Below, one piece after another: positions 1-5,002 of a DNA stretch of 5,002 nt. A program made the translations under genes and the position numbers. The DNA is taken from assembly GCA_003168235.1 (NCBI GenBank), contig PMSZ01000533.1, positions 7,604 through 12,605 on the forward strand. The letters are read 5' to 3'. Each line of letters begins with the position of its first letter. The first letter of the stretch is position 1. Source of the stretch: Acidobacteriaceae bacterium. Lineage in GTDB: Bacteria > Acidobacteriota > Terriglobia > Terriglobales > Acidobacteriaceae. A model generated the notes under the pieces. It had not been told where the DNA came from, searched no databases, and saw only the letters and a program-made list of their open reading frames with translations.

Positions 1-1
1 G

Positions 2-625
2 ATTCGCGAATTCGGATTGAGCGCCATCGTCGTGCCCAACCTCGTCGATCTTTCCCAGTTCCGTTTTCGCGAGCGCAATCCGCTGCGTCCACATCTGGTG
101 TGCACGCGCGGCTGCTCGGAGTATTACAGCGTCGACGTGGTGGTGAAAGCTTTTGCGGACGTGAAAAAAGAATATCCCGGCGCGCGGCTCGACCTGGTCG
201 GCGGCGGTCTACTCGAAGGTCAGGTGCGCCAGTTGGTCGCGGACCTGAAACTCACTGGCGTGAACTTTGCCGGAGTAGCTTCACGCCAGCAGATCGGCAA
301 GTATTACGACGACGCCGATATTTTTATTAATGCTTCGTGGCTCGATAACATGCCCGTGTCGGTGATCGAGGCCTTCGGAGCTGGCACGCCCGTGGTTACG
401 ACCTCGCCCGAATCCATGCCCTATCTGGTCGAAAACGAGCGCACTGGTTTGCTCTCACCGGTTGGCGACGAAAAAGCCTTGGCCGCGAATGTCATGCGAT
501 TGCTGCGCGAGCCAGCGTTGGCCGCAGCGTTGGCGAAGAACGCATACGAAGAGTCGCAAAAATATACCTGGGATGTTGTGCGGGGGCAGTGGCTCAAGGT
601 GTACCGGGACCTGACAGGACAGTGA
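2..625 (+). CDS. Glycosyltransferase family 4 (GT-B fold), C-terminal part; 5' end outside window
   Basis: This is the C-terminal, nucleotide-sugar-binding half of a GT4 glycosyltransferase, probably moving a sugar onto a growing lipid-linked glycan at the inner face of the membrane. The frame is open to the left edge, and the residues before the internal TTG at 17 (IREFG, then LSAIVVPN) read as normal GT4 sequence, so TTG is not taken as the start. Seen, numbering from that TTG: the linker motif VVPNLVD (residues 5-11), LDLVGGG (58-64) of the Rossmann-like donor domain, and DNMPVSVIEAFGAGTPVV (110-127). The family's E-x7-E signature is here D110-x7-E118. The lysine often found after the first strand of this domain (KG motif) is not evident; the equivalent stretch reads EYYSVD. 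About 207 residues remain of a usual 350-400. It converges with the methyltransferase. Acceptor and donor cannot be told from sequence. Confidence 0.9.
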   Translation: MREFGLSAIVVPNLVDLSQFRFRERNPLRPHLVCTRGCSEYYSVDVVVKAFADVKKEYPGARLDLVGGGLLEGQVRQLVADLKLTGVNFAGVASRQQIGKYYDDADIFINASWLDNMPVSVIEAFGAGTPVVTTSPESMPYLVENERTGLLSPVGDEKALAANVMRLLREPALAAALAKNAYEESQKYTWDVVRGQWLKVYRDLTGQ

Positions 626-643
626 GAGCCTTGATGACTCTCA
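623..643. terminator. Weak inverted repeat between the convergent genes, possible terminator
   Basis: A perfect 6-base inverted repeat (TGAGAG at 623-628, CTCTCA at 638-643) with a 9-base loop includes the glycosyltransferase stop codon. It sits in the 58-base gap between two convergent genes, where a bidirectional terminator would be expected. The stem is short, only half G/C and has no T-run after it on either strand, so intrinsic termination is doubtful. Nothing better is seen in 626-683. Confidence 0.15.
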
Positions 644-683
644 ATCCTGCAATCCCGTTCGCTCCCGCGCCTAACTAAGAAGG

Positions 684-1484
684 TTATTTCACCGCCCGCA
701 CGCACGACAACTGATCGGAGGAGATCCAATTAATCGTGCCATCGCGGGCGAAGCGGTCGCTGGCGCGGCAGAACGCTCCCTGAGGGAAAAAGCGTTCCAG
801 GCCATACCATCCCCAGGAATGGCAGACCCAATCTTCGAGTTCCAATCCGTGGGAACGCATGAGTTCGACCCACGGACCGCGGCGGTAGCGGCGGTGCTGC
901 ACTTTGGGATACGGTTGCGCGGGACGCAGTTCACCTCCGAAGAGGCGGCGCACTGCTCCGACCACGGGACGAGCCATGAAGCGGGCGCGAACCAGACCGC
1001 GATCCATATAGAAAAAAGGACAAATGCTGCTGGGAGTGGTGATGACCGCGTGGCCGCCGGGTTTCAGCACGCGATGCATTTCGCGCAGCGCGGGGTCGTC
1101 GGAGCCGAGATACTCCATGACGCCGAGGCAGACGATGCCGTCGAACGTGTTGTCGGGGAACGGAATCTTCTCGATATCGGCTGCCTGAAAGCGATCGGGG
1201 TTGTAGTGCTCACGGGCGTACTGGATCATGCCTTCAGAAAGATCCGTGCCCCAGGTTTCATAGCCGCGGCGGGCGAGCTCGGCGGCGAGATGCCCGGTGC
1301 CGCAACCTACGTCGAGAATCTTGCCACCTTTGGGAACCCGGGCTTCGATCATCTCGATGGCAAAGCGGCGCCGCGAGACCAGATTCTGCGCGGTAAGGTT
1401 GGCTGGTTTGGGGTCTTCGTAAAAGCGCGCCCAGTCGTCGACGGTCTGGGTAAACAGCTCATTCACTTGCTCTTTAGAACTCAC
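684..1484 (-). CDS. Class I SAM-dependent methyltransferase (UbiE/Methyltransf_11-like)
   Basis: The 266-residue protein is a complete cytoplasmic methyltransferase that would move a methyl group from S-adenosylmethionine to an unknown acceptor. Seen: SAM motif I LDVGCGTGH (58-66), the acidic residue after strand 2 in GTDLSEGM (D81, ribose contact in the family), AADIEKIPF with D103 (adenine side), VMEYL (122-126), and the late motif HRVLKPGG (137-144). A basic, partly hydrophobic segment at about 157-182 and a C-terminal part rich in W/F/Y probably form the acceptor side; it could touch the membrane, but no clear transmembrane helix is present. The start is GTG (1484-1482) with GAGGG at 1493-1489, four bases upstream; no longer in-frame start fits. 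It lies inverted between glycan genes on the plus strand, so it probably has its own promoter. Methylation of a sugar or glycan terminus is inferred from context only; a lipid or quinone substrate is possible. Confidence 0.9.
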   Translation of the reverse strand: MSSKEQVNELFTQTVDDWARFYEDPKPANLTAQNLVSRRRFAIEMIEARVPKGGKILDVGCGTGHLAAELARRGYETWGTDLSEGMIQYAREHYNPDRFQAADIEKIPFPDNTFDGIVCLGVMEYLGSDDPALREMHRVLKPGGHAVITTPSSICPFFYMDRGLVRARFMARPVVGAVRRLFGGELRPAQPYPKVQHRRYRRGPWVELMRSHGLELEDWVCHSWGWYGLERFFPQGAFCRASDRFARDGTINWISSDQLSCVRAVK

Positions 1485-1517
1485 GTGGCCCTCGTTCTGA
1501 TGTCAATATTTCGGATC

Positions 1518-1523
1518 AATATA
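1518..1523 (-). promoter_or_regulatory. Possible -10 element for the methyltransferase gene
   Basis: Read on the minus strand, TATATT matches the sigma-70 -10 consensus at 5 of 6 bases. It would start transcription near 1511, giving a leader of about 27 bases before the GTG at 1484. No convincing -35 hexamer is found 16-18 bases upstream, and there is no TGn extension, so this is only a candidate in an A/T-rich stretch. Confidence 0.25.
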
Positions 1524-1604
1524 TGGTGCTGGTTTAATAAATGCCGTTGTACTCGTAGAGTCGCGCTCCGCTCAAAACCGCTGTCCAAAGCCCCGAAAAC
1601 CGTA

Positions 1605-1613
1605 TGCTATCAT
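1605..1613 (+). promoter_or_regulatory. Candidate extended -10 promoter for the deacetylase gene
   Basis: TGC at 1605-1607 followed directly by TATCAT at 1608-1613 fits an extended -10 element (TGn plus a hexamer matching TATAAT at 5 of 6). Transcription would begin near 1620, about 32 bases before the GTG start, which is a sensible leader. The -35 region is poor, with only a loose match around 1581-1587 at a too-long spacing, but extended -10 promoters can work without one. The placement is inferred. Confidence 0.4.
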
Positions 1614-1651
1614 GGGCAAATATTCGTCGTGACGGCCCGGGAGAGTAGAGC

Positions 1652-2683
1652 GTGTTGGCATCGAAATCCAAGCGCTGGTTCAAGAAAGCGCTTGTCCGCA
1701 GCAACATTCTCCGGGCGGCAAGCCGCCTTTTCGCACCCAGCGCGGTAATCCTGTCGTACCACTCCATCGTCGAAGACCCGCGGGTCACTGATCCCATCCT
1801 TGGCATTTCGCGCGACCGGGCCAGCTTCGAGGCGCACATGCAAACCCTGGCTCGAAATTTCTCCCCAGTCACCGTCGAAGACGTTGCCCAATTCGCCAAA
1901 TCTGGCCGAAAGCTGCCGCCTCGGGCGGTTGCCGTCACCTTCGATGACGGTTTTGCCGACAACTGCGAGGTGGCGCTGCCAATTCTCCGCCGTTACGGCG
2001 TCCCGGCGACCTTTTATATTATGGTCGATGCCGTGGAAAACGGAATATTACCTTGGTACTGTAGGCTCCGCTTCGCCTTTAACACCACGAAGAAGCCGGA
2101 GTGGAGGAAGCTGGACGGGAACGCTACGGAGAATCGCTCTTATAGCCTCGGGTCGCCGGAGCAGCGTAAGGCGGCGTTGACCGCGGCTTGGGAAGTCGGA
2201 GCGCGGTTGACGGGAAGCGTGCAGCAGGAATTTATCGCCCAGGTCGAAAAGCAATTGGAGGTCGAGGCGGCTGGTTCTCCCGACTACGCTCCCCACGGAT
2301 TCATGATGACCTGGGAGCAGGTTCGTGCGCTGAAAAAAGCAGGCCATACGATTGGAGCGCATACGCTATCGCATCCCAACGTGGCGCAGGTGAGTCAGGA
2401 CGAGGCTCGCTCCGAGATCGCCGGTTCCAAGCAACGACTTGAGGCAGAAATTGGCGCACCGGTCGATCATTTTTCTTATCCGCATCCGGCGCTGAATCCG
2501 CAGTGGTCGCAGCAAACGCTGGAGATTACGCGCGAAGCGGGATTCAAATCCGCCGCATTGACAACCTGCGGCCCGGTGCGCGCAGGCGATGAGCCGCTCG
2601 CTCTCAAACGCATCTACACGCCCGCCGACCTCAACCAGTTTACGTGGAATTTGCAGTGTACTTTTTTGGGGCGATCGGTGTAG
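1652..2683 (+). CDS. Polysaccharide deacetylase family protein (NodB homology domain, CE4-like)
   Basis: The protein has 343 residues and would hydrolyse N- or O-acetyl groups on a sugar, using a metal ion. Seen: the first strand ILSYHSI (33-39), motif 1 TFDDG (96-100; D98 the expected base, D99 a metal ligand), motif 2 H237-T-L-S-H241 (the two metal-binding histidines), and FSYPHPA (274-280) in place of the usual motif 3. Segment 131-215, between motifs 1 and 2, is an insertion relative to compact NodB domains. Motifs 4 and 5 (DxxDW, LxH) are not recognisable; the end reads LALKRIY, which resembles the loosely conserved ending of exopolysaccharide-locus deacetylases. No signal peptide or membrane helix is seen; the N-terminus is basic, so a cytoplasmic precursor is the likely substrate. 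GTG at 1652 was chosen because GGGAGAG lies at 1639-1645, six bases upstream; TTG at 1655 is the only near alternative. The missing motif 5 leaves activity likely but unproven. Confidence 0.9.
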   Translation: MLASKSKRWFKKALVRSNILRAASRLFAPSAVILSYHSIVEDPRVTDPILGISRDRASFEAHMQTLARNFSPVTVEDVAQFAKSGRKLPPRAVAVTFDDGFADNCEVALPILRRYGVPATFYIMVDAVENGILPWYCRLRFAFNTTKKPEWRKLDGNATENRSYSLGSPEQRKAALTAAWEVGARLTGSVQQEFIAQVEKQLEVEAAGSPDYAPHGFMMTWEQVRALKKAGHTIGAHTLSHPNVAQVSQDEARSEIAGSKQRLEAEIGAPVDHFSYPHPALNPQWSQQTLEITREAGFKSAALTTCGPVRAGDEPLALKRIYTPADLNQFTWNLQCTFLGRSV

Positions 2684-2913
2684 CCGGATACTCGGCGATT
2701 TACGAACTCATCGCGAATTACGGCAAACAGGATTACTCTTCCGACTTTAAGTTGCTGTCCGCCGGGAACCTTTTCGGGCCGGTCTCGGCTGCGATAGGAT
2801 GGAAAGGGCCTTAATTCATCCCAAAGCTTTTCTTCGAGCGGAAGGACTTTATCCACTTTTACCTTCGCCAAAGCCAGGGCTCGATCGAATTCGTATGTTG
2901 TCATGTAAGTCAT
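2614..2913 (-). CDS. Doubtful small hypothetical ORF antisense to the 3' end of the deacetylase gene
   Basis: From ATG at 2913 (second ATG at 2904) this minus-strand frame encodes 99 residues and ends inside the deacetylase gene, overlapping it by 70 bases. The first 35 residues look protein-like: MTYMTTYEFDRALALAK, then alternating charged and hydrophobic positions up to KLWDEL, as in an amphipathic helix. The remainder is rich in R, K and P and resembles no family known to me. No Shine-Dalgarno sequence precedes either ATG. It could be a small orphan gene, the decayed remnant of one, or chance openness. It fills most of an otherwise empty gap, which is the main reason to list it. Confidence 0.2.
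   Translation of the reverse strand: MTYMTTYEFDRALALAKVKVDKVLPLEEKLWDELRPFPSYRSRDRPEKVPGGQQLKVGRVILFAVIRDEFVNRRVSGYTDRPKKVHCKFHVNWLRSAGV
2761..2789 (+). terminator. Imperfect GC-rich hairpin downstream of the deacetylase gene
   Basis: The arms GCCGGGAACC (2761-2770) and GGTCTCGGC (2781-2789) pair with one mismatch and one bulge around a 10-base loop. The hairpin starts 78 bases after the deacetylase stop. No T-run follows on either strand, so it may be a weak or factor-assisted transcription end, an RNA 3'-end stabiliser, or chance pairing in GC-rich DNA. Confidence 0.2.
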
Positions 2914-2942
2914 TGTAAATAAACAACTTGTAATGCTATCCG
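2913..2942 (+). promoter_or_regulatory. Weak promoter candidate upstream of the FemAB-like gene
   Basis: TTGTAA (2913-2918) could be a -35 box. It is followed 18 bases later by TATCCG (2937-2942), which has a TGC extension at 2934-2936. The -10 hexamer lacks the important final T, so the match is poor. The location, in the most A/T-rich part of the gap and about 75 bases before the ATG at 3023, is the main support. The octamer ATGCTATC here also occurs in the deacetylase promoter candidate. Confidence 0.2.
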
Positions 2943-3022
2943 AAGCCCGGAAATGGGTCCAATGGAAGGCAACTTGCACCAATCCAAGGTATTTGCAGGC
3001 AATCAAGCAGGCTGGGAGACGG

Positions 3023-4051
3023 ATGAAGCTTCATCAAATTGATTTCAGAACGGCGGACTGGAAGCTGCTCGACAGCTTTGCCGATCGCACCGTCTTTCAG
3101 ACGCGTCCGTGGCTCGAATTTATCGAGGAGTCGCAGGGGGCCACTCCCGTCCTCGCCGAAGTGCGCGAGGGGAGCGACGTCGCCGGATATTTTAGCGGGC
3201 TGGTGGTTTCAAAATTCGGCATGAAGGTGCTGGGCAGTTCGTTTCCGGGATGGACGACTCCTTACATTGGCTTCAATCTGAAAGCTGGGGCCTCGCGCCG
3301 CGCGGCGCTCGAAGCGCTGGAGAAATTTGCGTGGGACGAATTGAAGTGCCTGCACCTGGAAGTCTCCGATCCGGAACTTACGTTTGAAGATGGCGAGGCG
3401 CTGGGATTCAAGGCTGAATATTACGGCTCTTATCGCACGGACCTGACCAAATCTGAAGACGAGTTATTCAACGGCATGGAAAGCGCGTGCCGCCGCTGCA
3501 TTCGCAAGGCGGAAAAAAGCGGCGTGAAGATTGAAGAAGCGCACGACCTCGCGTTTGCCGACGAATACTACGAGCAACTGAAAGACGTTTTCGCGAAGCA
3601 GGGGCTGGTGCCGACTTATTCCGTGGAGCGCGTGCGTTCGCTGGTGAAACATCTGGAGCCGAGCGGCAACGTGCTGCTGATTCGCGCGCGGGATGGGGAA
3701 GGGAAGTGCATTGCGACCGGAATCTATCCGGGTTTTAACAAGATTGCCGAGTTCTGGGGTAACGCCAGTTTTCGCTCGCATCAAAACTTGCGTCCGAACG
3801 AGGCGTGCCACTGGTATGCCCTCCGTTACTGGAAGCAGCGCGGCGCAACCCTTTATGATTGGGGAGGCGAGGGCACGTACAAAGAGAAGTATGGTTGTGT
3901 TCCGCATCGCGTGCCGTGGTTTACGAAGTCGCGCTATCAGATTGTGGGCGCGCTGCGCAACGAGGCGCGAAACATGTTCGCGCGCAAACAGAAGTTTCTC
4001 GGCTGGTTACAGGGAGAACGCGCGCAGCGCGGGGATGCTCAGCCCGACTAA
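3023..4051 (+). CDS. FemAB/BioF2-like GNAT acyltransferase of a polysaccharide locus
   Basis: The product has 342 residues and two GNAT-like halves, about 1-140 and 141-300, as in FemAB/FemX and the BioF2-like (Acetyltransf_6) family. Such enzymes transfer an acyl group from acyl-CoA or an aminoacyl group from tRNA to an amine; in exopolysaccharide and exosortase-linked loci the exact reaction is mostly unknown. Seen: VFQTRPWLEF (24-33) near the N-terminus, typical of the family; RRCIRKAEKSGVKIE (157-171), matching the FemAB 'R..IRKA.K.GV' signature; IATGIYPGF (230-238) on the core sheet; and YDWGGEGTYKEKYG (278-291), matching the late 'D.GG..G...FK.K.G' motif. The long coiled-coil arm of true FemA is absent, which argues against peptidoglycan bridge synthesis. 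ATG at 3023 is preferred over ATG 2933 because GGGAG at 3014-3018 precedes it and the extra 30 residues do not resemble the family. It lies 54 bases before the sulfotransferase gene, probably in one operon. Confidence 0.85.
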   Translation: MKLHQIDFRTADWKLLDSFADRTVFQTRPWLEFIEESQGATPVLAEVREGSDVAGYFSGLVVSKFGMKVLGSSFPGWTTPYIGFNLKAGASRRAALEALEKFAWDELKCLHLEVSDPELTFEDGEALGFKAEYYGSYRTDLTKSEDELFNGMESACRRCIRKAEKSGVKIEEAHDLAFADEYYEQLKDVFAKQGLVPTYSVERVRSLVKHLEPSGNVLLIRARDGEGKCIATGIYPGFNKIAEFWGNASFRSHQNLRPNEACHWYALRYWKQRGATLYDWGGEGTYKEKYGCVPHRVPWFTKSRYQIVGALRNEARNMFARKQKFLGWLQGERAQRGDAQPD

Positions 4052-4091
4052 GAACGCCAGACTGAACACGAGCGACTGGGGACGAGCGGCT

Positions 4092-4097
4092 AAGGAG
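4092..4097 (+). promoter_or_regulatory. Strong ribosome binding site fixing the sulfotransferase start
   Basis: AAGGAG lies eight bases before ATG 4106, the best Shine-Dalgarno match in the window. It decides for ATG 4106 over ATG 4112, which would be 14 bases away. Confidence 0.75.
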
Positions 4098-4105
4098 AAG
4101 ATTCG

Positions 4106-4969
4106 ATGTTGATGAAAAGAGGCCTGAAACATTTGTCGCGGGTGAATGACGTGCTGCTGCGGCGTCTCCGCATCGAGCGCGACATCACCATCTTCCCCGA
4201 AGATATTTTTCTGACCTCGTACCCGCGCTCGGGCAATACCTGGACGCGTTTTCTGGTCGGCAACCTGGTGCACACCGAAGAAGCGGTCACGTTCCTGAAT
4301 GTCGAGCGCCTGGTTCCCGACATGTACAAGCACAGCGACCACTATCTCCGGAATTTGCCCGGTCCACGCATTCTGAAGAGTCATGAAGTTTTCGATCCGC
4401 GATACAAAAAAGTTATTTACATCGTTCGCGATCCCAGAGACGTTGCCATTTCGCAGTATCACTGGGAAATGAAGCAGCGGGCGGTCGGCGATGGAGTTCC
4501 CATTGAAGATTTTTTACCCGCGTGGATTGAAGGAAAAGTCTGGGACCGCCTGGGAAATTGGGGAGACCACGTTACCAGCTGGATGAGCACGCGCGGCGAC
4601 CGGGATAGTTTTGTAATCTTGCGCTATGAAGACCTGATTGCGGATCCGGCGCGGGAACTGATCAAAGTTGCGAAGTTGCTGGGCATTGAGCCGACTCCAG
4701 AACGTCTCGCTCGCGCGGCCGAATTGAGTTCCGCTGACCGCATGCGTCAGTTAGAAGAGAAGCAAGGCGATAAATGGGTGCAGACGCGCTACACGCGCCA
4801 GGACAAGCCCTTCGTCCGCAAGGCGTCGTCAGGGGGATGGAAAGCGGTGCTCCCTCCGCAATCGGTGTCTGCAATCGAAGCAGCTTGGGGCCACATCATG
4901 ATTTCGCTCGGTTACCAGCTATCCTCTGAAGCCGCGAGCAAGGCGTCGCTGGTGCATCAGGGGAGTTAG
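4106..4969 (+). CDS. PAPS-dependent sulfotransferase (Sulfotransfer_1 family)
   Basis: The 287-residue protein would transfer a sulfuryl group from 3'-phosphoadenosine-5'-phosphosulfate to a hydroxyl or amine. All main family landmarks are visible: the 5'-phosphosulfate loop SYPRSGNTW (38-46), with R41 where the eukaryotic cytosolic enzymes have lysine; KSH (91-93), whose H93 sits where the catalytic base is expected; the 3'-phosphate site YIVRDPRDVAISQY (105-118) with R108 and S116; LRYEDL (172-177); and the C-terminal nucleotide-binding RKASSGGWK (238-246), matching RKGxxGDWK. Length is normal and no signal peptide or membrane helix is seen, so it is soluble and cytoplasmic, unlike Golgi-type carbohydrate sulfotransferases. 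It follows the FemAB-like gene by 54 bases with no terminator between, so co-transcription is likely. Context suggests a glycan or glycolipid acceptor; a small lipid or other metabolite remains possible. No PAPS synthesis genes are in the window. Confidence 0.92.
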   Translation: MLMKRGLKHLSRVNDVLLRRLRIERDITIFPEDIFLTSYPRSGNTWTRFLVGNLVHTEEAVTFLNVERLVPDMYKHSDHYLRNLPGPRILKSHEVFDPRYKKVIYIVRDPRDVAISQYHWEMKQRAVGDGVPIEDFLPAWIEGKVWDRLGNWGDHVTSWMSTRGDRDSFVILRYEDLIADPARELIKVAKLLGIEPTPERLARAAELSSADRMRQLEEKQGDKWVQTRYTRQDKPFVRKASSGGWKAVLPPQSVSAIEAAWGHIMISLGYQLSSEAASKASLVHQGS

Positions 4970-5002
4970 TCGTCGTCCGAAGTCTGTCAAAAGTTAGCCG
5001 GC

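Larger units (their letters stand above)
1485..1651. promoter_or_regulatory. Divergent intergenic region between methyltransferase and deacetylase genes
   Basis: These 167 bases separate two genes read outward, so promoters for both must lie here or inside the neighbouring genes. The half next to the methyltransferase (about 1500-1550) is clearly more A/T-rich than the coding sequence around it. No long inverted repeat that would suggest an operator is visible. The best promoter candidate on each strand is listed separately. Confidence 0.6.
2684..3022. other. 339-base gap without a confident gene
   Basis: The gap separates the deacetylase stop from the chosen start of the FemAB-like gene. 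It holds the doubtful minus-strand ORF, a 52-codon plus-strand frame (GTG 2656 to TAA 2814) overlapping the deacetylase end, an imperfect hairpin (2761-2770 with 2781-2789), and an A/T-rich stretch at about 2895-2940 that could carry a promoter. It is longer than the 54-base gap downstream, so the FemAB-like and sulfotransferase genes may form a transcription unit separate from the deacetylase. No tRNA, repeat array or insertion-sequence end is seen. Confidence 0.5.

Noticed and set aside
1501..1506. Perfect TTGACA on the minus strand upstream of the methyltransferase
   Set aside because: It is only 17 bases before the GTG start, so a matching -10 box would fall at or inside the start codon region; it cannot drive this gene in the usual way.
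819..1748. Plus-strand open frame of 309 codons opposite the methyltransferase gene
   Set aside because: It is the antisense shadow of a gene with clear SAM motifs, shows no family motif itself, and runs on through the divergent promoter region into the start of the deacetylase gene.
1534..1962. Minus-strand open frames opposite the deacetylase start
   Set aside because: They overlap the conserved N-terminal part of the deacetylase and have no protein-family features; they arise from GC-rich codon bias.
3464..3907. Minus-strand frame of 147 codons inside the FemAB-like gene
   Set aside because: It lies wholly within a gene with recognisable motifs and reads as low-information antisense sequence.
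4052..4105. Search for a terminator or promoter between the FemAB-like and sulfotransferase genes
   Set aside because: No hairpin with a T-run and no convincing -35/-10 pair is visible in these 54 bases; co-transcription is the simpler reading.
4007..4462. Minus-strand frame across the FemAB-like/sulfotransferase junction
   Set aside because: It is antisense to the conserved PAPS-loop and 3'-phosphate motifs of the sulfotransferase and has no recognisable content.
1..5002. CRISPR array, insertion sequence, phage, toxin-antitoxin or defence system
   Set aside because: No regularly spaced repeats, terminal inverted repeats, transposase or integrase motifs, or known defence domains are seen; every confident gene belongs to a glycan or tailoring enzyme family.
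4970..5002. Last 33 bases after the sulfotransferase gene
   Set aside because: Too short to judge; no hairpin, start site or motif is recognisable.

Overview
The window looks like part of a cell-surface polysaccharide (exopolysaccharide, capsule or O-antigen type) locus of a GC-rich Gram-negative-type bacterium. The genes use Shine-Dalgarno sites, include two GTG starts, and are closely spaced. The gene mix and the style of the proteins fit a soil acidobacterium or a deltaproteobacterium-like organism. That assignment is an impression from protein style, not a demonstrated placement.

Layout. (1) Positions 2-625 (+) hold the C-terminal donor-binding half of a family GT4 glycosyltransferase whose start lies outside the window. 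(2) Positions 684-1484 (-) hold a complete class I SAM-dependent methyltransferase, convergent with the glycosyltransferase across a 58-base gap. (3) Positions 1485-1651 are a divergent intergenic region with the best promoter-like sequence of the window facing right. (4) Positions 1652-2683 (+) hold a cytoplasmic-looking NodB-type polysaccharide deacetylase. (5) Positions 2684-3022 are a 339-base stretch without a confident gene. It carries a weak minus-strand open frame, an imperfect hairpin and a weak promoter candidate. (6) Positions 3023-4051 (+) hold a FemAB/BioF2-like acyl- or aminoacyl-transferase of the GNAT fold. (7) Positions 4106-4969 (+) hold a PAPS-dependent sulfotransferase with a strong ribosome binding site. 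The last 33 bases hold nothing recognisable.

How the genes may work together. All five are transferases or tailoring enzymes that could act on a nucleotide- or lipid-linked glycan in the cytoplasm. The glycosyltransferase would add a sugar and the deacetylase could expose an amine on an N-acetylated sugar. The FemAB-like enzyme could acylate or aminoacylate that amine, the sulfotransferase could add sulfate, and the methyltransferase could methylate or cap. The families are clear from motifs. The shared substrate and the order of steps are inference. No CRISPR array, insertion sequence, tRNA, rRNA, phage gene or defence system is visible. The most interesting idea is the pairing of a deacetylase with a sulfotransferase and an amine-acylating candidate, which resembles heparan-sulfate-type N-deacetylation/N-sulfation in logic but is unproven.
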